In this document: piece after piece, positions 39,867-45,934 of the stretch
Position numbering within the stretch: the first letter of the stretch is position 1
Layout of the letters: each line of letters begins with the position of its first letter
From: CAYLUN01 sp964386865
GTDB taxonomy: Bacteria; Verrucomicrobiota; Kiritimatiellia; RFP12; UBA1067
NCBI GenBank assembly: GCA_964386865.1
Contig: CAYLUN010000043.1
Coordinates: 1-45,934 of the forward strand
Length of the DNA: 45,934 nucleotides
Direction: 5' to 3'
Made by a program: the position numbers and the translations under genes
The notes under the pieces: model-generated
The model's input: the letters and a program-made list of their open reading frames with translations, nothing else
Told to the model about the DNA's origin: nothing
Databases searched by the model: none

Positions 39867-41069
39867 TTGAATACCAGTAAACATACCAGTATATCAGCCT
39901 ATGCCCGGCTGGCGCGTGAGCTGAAGCAGGCGGTGGCGAAGGGCGAGTACAAGCCGGGCGAGCGGGTCGCCTCCGAGCATGAGCTGGCGCGGCTGCGCGG
40001 GCTGTCGCGCGTGACCGTGCGGCGGGCGACCGACCTGCTGATCGCAGAGGGCCTGCTGGAGCGCCGGGCCGGCAAAGGGCTGTATGTGCGGGAAGACGAG
40101 CCGGCCGCGACGCGGACCGTCAAGGTCATCGTCGGCAACCTCGCGTGGGAACCCTCGGTCCGCGTGGCGCGCGGCGCGCAGCAGGTGGCCCGCCAGCACG
40201 GCGTCGAGGTTCAGGTGTACGACGCGCACGGCAGCCAAGAGGAGAACCTGGGGACGCTGCTCAACGTGACCAAAAACGGAGCCAGCGGGGCGATTTTGAT
40301 GGCGCTGCACACGGCGGCCTTCAACGAGGCCGTAATGTGCGTCAAGGCGCAGGGCTTTCCGCTGGTGGTGGTCGACCACCACCCGTGCGAGTTCGATGTG
40401 CCGGCTGTGGTGGCGGACAACTACGCGGGCGGGCTCCTGGTCGGGCGGCACCTGGCCAGCCTCGGCCACGCGCGCGTGGCGTTCGTGGGCGACTGCGTGG
40501 CTTCGACGGTGCGGGCGCGCCTGGACGGCTTCCGCGACGCGCTGGCGGAGGCCGGGATCGTGCTGCCGCGCGCAAGCGTGGTGGACATCACGCCCGAGGA
40601 TACTCTGGCCGACTGGAGCGAAATGGTGCGGCACGCGGCCGAGCGGCTGCTGGGAGCGGAGCGGCGCCCGACCGCCGTCTTCTGCAGCTGCGACGCGGTG
40701 GCGCGCGCCTGCTACCGGGCGTGTGCGGCGCTCGGGCTTCGCATTCCGCAGGACGTCAGCCTGGTCGGCTTTGACGACGACCCGCTCGCCGAGTGGCTGT
40801 CGCCGCCGCTGACCACCGTCCGCCAGCCGTTCGCGGAGATGGGGCGGGTCGCGATGAGGCTGTTGCAGAGGCAGCTCGCCGAGCACGAGGTCAAGACGGA
40901 GACGGTGGTTCTTCCGGTGGAGTGGGTGGAGCGCGGATCGACGGCGGCGCCGGCGAAGGGCGAAGCAAGGGGCGCGCGGGCGCCAGGGAAGCGGACGGGA
41001 AGGCGGGCTGAAGCCCGGACTACGAGCGGGGACGAGACTAGCCGATGTCAAACAAGGAATGGCCAATGA
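39867..41069 (+). CDS. GntR-LacI hybrid transcriptional regulator
   Basis: A one-component sugar-responsive regulator: GntR-type winged helix (residues about 8-72, with ELKQAVAKGEYKPGERVASE and LARLRGLSRVTVRRATDLL) joined to a periplasmic-binding-protein-like LacI/GalR effector domain (about 82-365, with NYAGGLLVGRHLASLGHARV, FCSCDAVARACY and VSLVGFDDDPLAEWLSPPLT). This pairing is common in Lentisphaerota and relatives. The start is TTG 39867: an upstream TTG at 39828 lies inside the -35, and no ATG precedes the HTH. The last ~35 residues are basic, non-domain sequence encoded partly by a dispersed repeat (41005-41030). Its stop overlaps the next gene's start (ATGA at 41066-41069), so GH5 expression is coupled. 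Likely autoregulated through the direct repeats at 39871. Confidence 0.85.
   Translation: MNTSKHTSISAYARLARELKQAVAKGEYKPGERVASEHELARLRGLSRVTVRRATDLLIAEGLLERRAGKGLYVREDEPAATRTVKVIVGNLAWEPSVRVARGAQQVARQHGVEVQVYDAHGSQEENLGTLLNVTKNGASGAILMALHTAAFNEAVMCVKAQGFPLVVVDHHPCEFDVPAVVADNYAGGLLVGRHLASLGHARVAFVGDCVASTVRARLDGFRDALAEAGIVLPRASVVDITPEDTLADWSEMVRHAAERLLGAERRPTAVFCSCDAVARACYRACAALGLRIPQDVSLVGFDDDPLAEWLSPPLTTVRQPFAEMGRVAMRLLQRQLAEHEVKTETVVLPVEWVERGSTAAPAKGEARGARAPGKRTGRRAEARTTSGDETSRCQTRNGQ
39871..39891 (+). promoter_or_regulatory. Putative operator: two direct ATACCAGTA repeats
   Basis: ATACCAGTA at 39871-39879 and 39883-39891, 12 bp apart, directly after the predicted transcription start of the GntR-LacI gene and within its first codons. 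Position and regular spacing suggest an autorepressor site. Confidence 0.55.
41005..41030. repeat. 26-bp dispersed hairpin repeat, copy 2
   Basis: GGGCTGAAGCCCGGACTAC then GAGCGGG, lying inside the 3' end of the GntR-LacI reading frame. Differs from copy 1 (26078) by one base. Confidence 0.9.
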
Positions 41070-42667
41070 CCAACGGAAGAGCTGAGACTGGAATCGGGCT
41101 GACGTGTCTGCTGGCTGCGCTGCTGGCGGCCGGGGCGCAGGCCGCGCCGCTGATTGCGAACGGGGATTTCGAGCTGGCGAAGGAGGGCTGGCCGACCGAT
41201 TGGTCGCGCCACGAGCGGGCGGCGTATCTGGAGGAGGCGGGCAACCACTTTGTGCGGCAGACGGCGGGCGGCGTGGATCAGATGGTGATGCTGTACAAGA
41301 GCGTCCCGCTGCCGAAAGGCGCGGAGGCCTTCAAGCTCTCCTTCCGCGCGCGCTGCGAGGGGGTGAAGGTCGGCAAGGAGAAGTGGCACGACGCGCGGGT
41401 CATGATCGACTTCAAGGACGCGGCGGGCCAGAAGCTGCCCGGCGGGCCGGGACATCCGGCCTTCAAGGGCACGTCGAAAGGGTGGGAGGCGCGCACGCTC
41501 GGGCTCGTGGTGCCGCCGGGCGCGGCGGCGCTGGAGATCATGCCGACCCTCTTCAATGCGGCGGCGGGCACGCTGGATATCGACGACCTGTCGCTGGAGC
41601 CGATCCCGCTGGAGGAGGCGGGCTTCGTGAGCTACACGCTCAGCGCGCGCCTGCCCGACACCGAGGGGTGCGCGAGCGCCGAGCTGGCGGTGAAGGGCAA
41701 CCGGCTGGTGAAGAAGGCCGACGGCAGCGAGGTCTGGCTGCAAGGCGTAGCGGTCCCGAGCCTCGAGTGGTCGGCGGGCGGCGACAACATCCTCAAGTCG
41801 GTCACGAACGCGCTGACCGAGTGGCGGGCGAATGCGATCCGGCTGGCGCTGGGCTCCAAGTTCTGGTTCGGGGTCGGCCCGTGGCAGAACGACAAGGGCG
41901 TCAAGTACCGGGCGCTGGTGGATGAGGTGGTTCGGCAGTGCGAACAGAAGGGCGTGTGGGTCGTGATCGACCTGCACGAGTACCGCGCGCCGGAGCAGCG
42001 GCACGCCGACTTCTGGCGCGACGTGGCCACGCGCTACGCGAACCATCCGGGCGTGCTCTTCGGCCTGCTGAACGAGCCGCACGACGTGTCGTGGGAGGTC
42101 TGGCGCAACGGCGGCTGGGTGACGGACAAGCCCAAGCCCAAGGCGGGCGTGGCGGCCGAGAATGCGGAGCCTGTTAAGAAGGGCGTGTCGGTCGGCATGC
42201 AGCGGCTGGTGGAGGTGGTGCGCAAGACCGGCGCGCGGAACGTCGTGAGCGCCGGCGGGCTCGACTGGGGCTACGACCTTTCGGGCGTGCTGGCCGGCTT
42301 CGCGCTCGAAGACGCGAGCGGCAACGGCGTGATGTACGAGTCGCACGTGTATCCGTGGAAGCGCGAGTGGCAGCGGTGCTTTATCGATGCGGCGGCCAAG
42401 TATCCGATCCTGATCGGCGAAGTCGGCTGCCAGCCGGAGTGCATGCCCTTCATTCCGAAAGAGGCGCATGAGATGCCGGAGACGTGGGCGCCGGACATGC
42501 TGGGCTGCATCCAGAAGTACCGGCTCAACTGGACGGCGTGGTGCTTCCACCCGAAGTCCTCGCCGTGCCTCCTGAGCGACTGGAACTACACGCCGACGCC
42601 GTACTGGGGCGCGCCCGCGAAGGCCGCGCTGGCGGGGCAGACGTTCGAAATGAAGAAGATGCGGTAG
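41066..42667 (+). CDS. Secreted GH5-type glycoside hydrolase with an N-terminal CBM-like domain
   Basis: Probably an endo-beta-glucanase/mannanase-type enzyme; 533 aa. After the signal peptide (TGIGLTCLLAALLAAGAQA), residues about 28-182 form a CBM4/9-like jelly roll (LIANGDFELAKEGWPTDW, TLDIDDLSLEPI). The GH5 barrel covers about 205-520 with ANAIRLALG, WVVIDLHEY, the acid/base E337 in GLLNEPHD and the nucleophile E452 in ILIGEVGCQ. ATG 41066 is chosen over ATG 41045 because it has AAGGA at 41054-41058 and forms an ATGA overlap with the regulator's stop. The coupled regulator suggests induction by the sugar it releases. An insertion between E337 and the C-terminal half (WRNGGWVTDKPKPKAGVAAE) is unusual. 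Confidence 0.85.
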   Translation: MTNGRAETGIGLTCLLAALLAAGAQAAPLIANGDFELAKEGWPTDWSRHERAAYLEEAGNHFVRQTAGGVDQMVMLYKSVPLPKGAEAFKLSFRARCEGVKVGKEKWHDARVMIDFKDAAGQKLPGGPGHPAFKGTSKGWEARTLGLVVPPGAAALEIMPTLFNAAAGTLDIDDLSLEPIPLEEAGFVSYTLSARLPDTEGCASAELAVKGNRLVKKADGSEVWLQGVAVPSLEWSAGGDNILKSVTNALTEWRANAIRLALGSKFWFGVGPWQNDKGVKYRALVDEVVRQCEQKGVWVVIDLHEYRAPEQRHADFWRDVATRYANHPGVLFGLLNEPHDVSWEVWRNGGWVTDKPKPKAGVAAENAEPVKKGVSVGMQRLVEVVRKTGARNVVSAGGLDWGYDLSGVLAGFALEDASGNGVMYESHVYPWKREWQRCFIDAAAKYPILIGEVGCQPECMPFIPKEAHEMPETWAPDMLGCIQKYRLNWTAWCFHPKSSPCLLSDWNYTPTPYWGAPAKAALAGQTFEMKKMR

Positions 42668-42690
42668 GCGGTTGGTTGGAGGGTTGGAGA

Positions 42691-42710
42691 GGTTCACGGT
42701 TCAGCGGTTG
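42691..42710. repeat. GGTTCACGGTTCAGCGGTTG repeat, single copy
   Basis: Lies between the GH5 gene and the strand-repeat protein gene, preceded by GGTTGGTTGGAGGGTTGG-type sequence. Same family as 27097-27156 and 17484-17513. Confidence 0.85.
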
Positions 42711-42743
42711 TTGAAGCGTTCAAGTCTCGAAAGGAGAAGCGAC

Positions 42744-45485
42744 ATGCGCACACATATGAGAAGTATACTGGCGGCGATGGCTGTCATGGTTGGCATTTCG
42801 ACCTTGAGGGCGGAGGTGATCGCCAAGGCAGACAACGCTGACGCACTCGGACTTGGGTCGAGCTGGGTGGGGGGCATGGCGCCGGGCACGAATGACATCG
42901 CGACGTGGGACGCAGCGCTGACGGCGAGCAAGACTTACTCGCTGGGGGCAGACCTCGCGTGGCTCGGCTTGGCGTTTCCTGCCGATCCCGGCGCAAACGT
43001 GGCGTTCAATATCGGCAACACGCTGACGTTAGGTGTGGCTGGTTTCTCCGCGACGCCCAACCGGAGCATCACGGTGAATGGCGGCCTCACGCTGAGCACA
43101 AACCAGACCTGGACAATGGGGCAAAACACCTTCATCGCCGGCGTGGGCGTGCAGACGACAGGTTACACCTTGACCTTGGCTGGCGGTGGCACCAAGCAGA
43201 TCAAAGGTGCGATCACGGGGGCGGGCGACCTGGTTCTTACGCGAGGCACGACCAAATTTTCCAACGGCGCGGTCGCGACCGCTTCGGACATCTTCGTCAA
43301 CAACAGCGCCACGCTCAACTTCGACGCGACTCCCGCCTCTGGCGGTGCGGCGCGCGCCAGCACGATCACAATAAAGGGCGCCGGAAACGACACCGCACGC
43401 GCCACGCTTAGCTCGTTGGGCGTCAATAGCGCCGATACGCTCGACAGCATTTCCGGCGCGCTCACCATCGATGCGGGCCATGCGTTTGTTACGGCGACCC
43501 CGAACGCGACGCGCCCCTTGGTTCTGCAGGCGGGCAGCTTGATCCGGAACGCGGGCGCAACGGTCCTGTTTCGCGGAACGGATCTCGGTGTCAGCACGCT
43601 CGCCTCGGCCACAGCCGGGGATGCCAACTTCAGCTTCACCGTGCCCCCTGCGCTGCTCGGCGGGGGCGGTGCTGCGGGGAGCACGACGGTCAGCATTCTC
43701 CCTGGCGCGTATGGCGATCTTACGGCGACGGGCAATGGCACCGCGCTGGTGACATACGATGCGGCATACGGCATACGATTGTTGTCCACGAATAGCGAGT
43801 TCAGTGCCGGAATCACTAGCGGCCAGAGCCAACTCGACAATGTGCGGTATGTGAACACGTCGGGCTCGGGGATCGTCACGGCGACTCTTACGCAAGATAC
43901 GGTGATCAACTCGCTCTCCTTCGAGGAAACCGGAATAGGCACCAATACGGGCATACAAATCAGCGGCAATGTGCCGACACGCCAACTAACGGTAAACAGC
44001 GGGGTCATCTTTGCCCGGCAAACCGTTTCATCCGCCGTAGGGAGCGATGCGATGTTCATCACCAACCTGACACTCAACTTAAACGGGCAGGAAGGAGTGA
44101 TCGTCTGCCAGGCGAACGGGCTCAATCAGGGCAACACCCCTGCGCCCCTCTATATCTGCGCCGCCATCACGAACGACGGAGGCAAGGGCGTCACCATTGG
44201 AACCATTGGCGGCGGGAACGGCGAGGTCTATTTTTCGGGCAATGCGACGAACAGTTATACGGGGCCGACCACCGTCAACTCCGGATATCTTCGCCTTTCG
44301 CGGACGCCGGCGAGCATCAGCATCCCGGGCAATCTCATCGTCAACGGGGGCACCGTCATCAAGAGCAGCGAGGCCGTCCCGGACACGGCCGACCTGACGC
44401 TCAACGGTGGCTCCTTCTACTTCGACAACACGACCAGCAGCGGCAATAACGGGCATCAGGAGACGATCCGTAACCTCTTCATGAACGGAGGGGCGATCAG
44501 CTTCAACACGGGCAAGAGCCACCGCTTCTACATTAACGGCGACGCCGTGATCAACGTGGGCGATCTCAAGCTGAACACGGGCGGGGACGTCACGGTGCTC
44601 GGCACAACGACTTTGAACGGAGGCCGGGTGCTCGTTAGCCTGTCCGACAGCACGACGAGCGTCGACGCTTTCTTCACGCTGCGCGATGTTGTGATCACGA
44701 ACCTGACGGAGGGTGCCTATGCCGCCATTGTGCTCAAGGCCCATGCCACAAATAAGGGCGGGAAGCTGGCCATCGGCGGCACTGTGACCGTGGTCGGAAA
44801 CAGCGTGAACACCAACTCGGTTCTGTTCGACTCGGAAGACCGCACGCTCGCCCAACAGGGTGTGATCGCTTTGGACGGCACGCGGACCTTCGACATCGGC
44901 GATGGTGCCGCAAGCACCGACCTGCTGATCTTCTCAACCATCACCAACAACGGCGCCAATGTTGGCAGTATGATAAAGAACGGCGCGGGCACGCTCGCGT
45001 TGAATGGAGCGAACGCTTACACCGGCGCCACCGCGGTCAGCAACGGCACGCTCGCCGTCAACGGCAACATCGTGAGCCCGGTGACGGTGAGCGGAGGCGC
45101 GGTACTTACGGGAACCGGCGTGGTCAGCGTCGCCAGCGGCACGGCGCTCACGGTCGGCGCGGGCGGCATCGTAGACCCCGGCGCGTCGGGCGCGGTCGGA
45201 ACGCTGACGGTGACGGGCAACGTCAGCTTCGCCGACGCGTCGGTGCTCCGCGTCGACGTGGACGGTTCCCGCGCGGACGTGCTGGCCGTGTCCGGCACAG
45301 TTTCGGGCGGGACGGTTTCGGTGCAGAAGGTCGGAGGCCGCACGGAGCCGTGGCTCATCCTGACCGCGACGGCGATCACGGGTTCATTCGTGTCGGCCGA
45401 CCCCGGGTTGTCCATCGCGACGCAGGCGAACAACACCGAGCTGTGGCTGGTTCGGAGAGTCGGAACCCTGATCACGGTACAGTGA
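42744..45485 (+). CDS. Secreted autotransporter-associated beta-strand repeat protein
   Basis: A 913-residue surface or extracellular protein, function unknown. Signal peptide: MRTHMRSILAAMAVMVGISTLRA. The body is Gly/Asn/Thr-rich beta-solenoid sequence with passenger-type repeats: GEVYFSGNATNSYTGPTTVN followed by SGYLRLS, and GAGTLALNGANAYTGATAVS followed by NGTLAVNG. The C-terminus (LILTATAITGSFVSADPGL) resembles the end of PVC passenger proteins. There is no recognisable translocating beta-barrel and no PEP-CTERM anchor, so the secretion route is unclear. AAGGAG at 42731-42736 fixes the ATG. A related coding remnant lies downstream at 45651. Confidence 0.85.
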   Translation: MRTHMRSILAAMAVMVGISTLRAEVIAKADNADALGLGSSWVGGMAPGTNDIATWDAALTASKTYSLGADLAWLGLAFPADPGANVAFNIGNTLTLGVAGFSATPNRSITVNGGLTLSTNQTWTMGQNTFIAGVGVQTTGYTLTLAGGGTKQIKGAITGAGDLVLTRGTTKFSNGAVATASDIFVNNSATLNFDATPASGGAARASTITIKGAGNDTARATLSSLGVNSADTLDSISGALTIDAGHAFVTATPNATRPLVLQAGSLIRNAGATVLFRGTDLGVSTLASATAGDANFSFTVPPALLGGGGAAGSTTVSILPGAYGDLTATGNGTALVTYDAAYGIRLLSTNSEFSAGITSGQSQLDNVRYVNTSGSGIVTATLTQDTVINSLSFEETGIGTNTGIQISGNVPTRQLTVNSGVIFARQTVSSAVGSDAMFITNLTLNLNGQEGVIVCQANGLNQGNTPAPLYICAAITNDGGKGVTIGTIGGGNGEVYFSGNATNSYTGPTTVNSGYLRLSRTPASISIPGNLIVNGGTVIKSSEAVPDTADLTLNGGSFYFDNTTSSGNNGHQETIRNLFMNGGAISFNTGKSHRFYINGDAVINVGDLKLNTGGDVTVLGTTTLNGGRVLVSLSDSTTSVDAFFTLRDVVITNLTEGAYAAIVLKAHATNKGGKLAIGGTVTVVGNSVNTNSVLFDSEDRTLAQQGVIALDGTRTFDIGDGAASTDLLIFSTITNNGANVGSMIKNGAGTLALNGANAYTGATAVSNGTLAVNGNIVSPVTVSGGAVLTGTGVVSVASGTALTVGAGGIVDPGASGAVGTLTVTGNVSFADASVLRVDVDGSRADVLAVSGTVSGGTVSVQKVGGRTEPWLILTATAITGSFVSADPGLSIATQANNTELWLVRRVGTLITVQ

Positions 45486-45541
45486 GCGGCGGGAGAGCGG
45501 CGGTTCGTTGACTGAGCGCAAGGAGGCGCAGGCTAGCCGAC

Positions 45542-45613
45542 CTGTAGCTCCGCCGCTGCGCTGTGTCGGCGGAGAGGCGGCGTGGTTCCGGCGACACAGC
45601 GCCGGAACTACAG
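45542..45613. repeat. 72-bp two-hairpin palindromic element
   Basis: Outer arms CTGTAG (45542-45547) and CTACAG (45608-45613) enclose two 8-bp perfect hairpins: CTCCGCCG/CGGCGGAG (45548-45555, 45567-45574) and TTCCGGCG/CGCCGGAA (45586-45593, 45600-45607). Same architecture as the elements at 21612 and 22576 but with different stem sequences. Confidence 0.8.
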
Positions 45614-45650
45614 AGTCGGCGAATCGCCGGAGAGCCCTTGCCAACGCCAA

Positions 45651-45833
45651 CTCAGCAGCACGTTCAACGCCGACTACCTCGCGCCTGCAGCGACGGGCAA
45701 CGATCCGACCAAGCTCTACCGCTTCACCTCGTCCGGCGGGCAGCTCGTCTTGGCCGGCGAGGATCGGATCGGCGCGTACAGTAACCTGTTCGCCTTCGCG
45801 TGCTCTGGCAACCTGACGCTGCCGCCTACGGGC
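45651..45833 (+). pseudogene. Remnant of a strand-repeat surface protein
   Basis: An open frame without a start reads STFNADYLAPAATGNDPTKL, then YRFTSSGGQLVLAGEDRIGA and YSNLFAFACSGNLTLPPTGG, and then enters the hairpin repeat at 45834. The composition resembles the preceding 913-aa protein. There is no start codon with a Shine-Dalgarno, and the sequence is cut by repeats on both sides. The rest of the 45486-45848 gap is the two-hairpin element. Confidence 0.45.
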
Positions 45834-45859
45834 GGGCTGAAGCCCGGACTACAAACGGG
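45834..45859. repeat. 26-bp dispersed hairpin repeat, copy 3
   Basis: GGGCTGAAGCCCGGACTAC then AAACGGG. On the minus strand its TAG (45849-45851) is the stop codon of the partial aminotransferase-like gene. Confidence 0.9.
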
Positions 45860-45934
45860 CCTCGACCGGCATCCAGCCTCGCAGGGAGTTGACGAGGAAG
45901 AGGGCGGTGGCGCGGCGCAGGTCGTCGCGCGTGA
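45849..45934 (-). CDS. C-terminal end of an aminotransferase class IV / PabC-like protein (partial)
   Basis: Only the last 27 codons are in the window: TRDDLRRATALFLVNSLRGW then MPVEARL. The pattern ALFLxNSLRGW is typical of the C-terminus of 4-amino-4-deoxychorismate lyase (PabC) and of the lyase part of PabB-C fusions, which make p-aminobenzoate for folate. The stop lies within the dispersed hairpin repeat. The gene continues beyond the right edge, so its size and start are unknown. Confidence 0.6.
   Translation of the reverse strand, partial: TRDDLRRATALFLVNSLRGWMPVEARL

Overview
The window is a GC-rich, gene-dense bacterial chromosome segment. It most resembles the Kiritimatiellota/Lentisphaerota/Verrucomicrobiota (PVC) group. 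The reasons are inference from content: many secreted glycoside hydrolases, Gfo/Idh and TIM-barrel sugar epimerase genes, a GntR-LacI hybrid regulator, beta-helix and autotransporter-associated-strand repeat proteins, and a UroD-like gene beside a homocysteine methyltransferase remnant. No rRNA, tRNA, CRISPR array, integrase or transposase was seen.

Layout. 1-3.0 kb: a sugar oxidoreductase/epimerase operon. 3.3-5.3 kb: a SurA-type chaperone/PPIase with rsmA, then a small Cys-rich protein on the other strand. 5.5-8.8 kb: a secreted GH106-type alpha-L-rhamnosidase. 8.9-15.6 kb: a 2224-residue modular beta-helix protein. 15.7-16.0 kb: an internally deleted homocysteine methyltransferase. 16.3-21.6 kb: an operon of a UroD-like protein, the L-rhamnose symporter RhaT, a DUF5703-type secreted hydrolase and L-rhamnose mutarotase RhaM. 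21.7-28.4 kb, minus strand: a glycerophosphodiesterase, an unassigned 1109-residue TIM-barrel hydrolase, an rRNA methyltransferase and a thioredoxin/CcdA fusion. 28.7-33.4 kb: orphan Vsr, an M23 peptidase and a GH42-like hydrolase. 33.5-39.8 kb: CvpA with a Cys-rich tail, a zinc-ribbon membrane protein, a TonB-dependent receptor, a LuxR-type regulator with HTH domains at both ends, and a GAF-like half-paralogue. 39.8-45.5 kb: a GntR-LacI regulator translationally coupled to a GH5 enzyme, then a strand-repeat surface protein. The right edge has a surface-protein remnant and the C-terminus of an aminotransferase class IV (PabC-like) gene.

How the genes work together. The GH106 enzyme and the DUF5703 hydrolase would release L-rhamnose from polysaccharide, RhaT imports it, and RhaM interconverts the anomers. 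The later catabolic enzymes (isomerase, kinase, aldolase) are not here. The GntR-LacI/GH5 pair looks like a second, self-regulated glycan module.

The least explained layer is non-coding. There are at least six families of short palindromic or dispersed repeats. Several overlap gene ends and supply stop or start codons. One 113-bp family occurs twice at about 90% identity upstream of unrelated genes. Two hairpin-rich elements flank the glycerophosphodiesterase gene. A 15-bp AT-rich motif lies at similar distances upstream of two related sensor genes. Several predicted promoters sit so close to start codons that leaderless or very short-leader mRNAs are likely.
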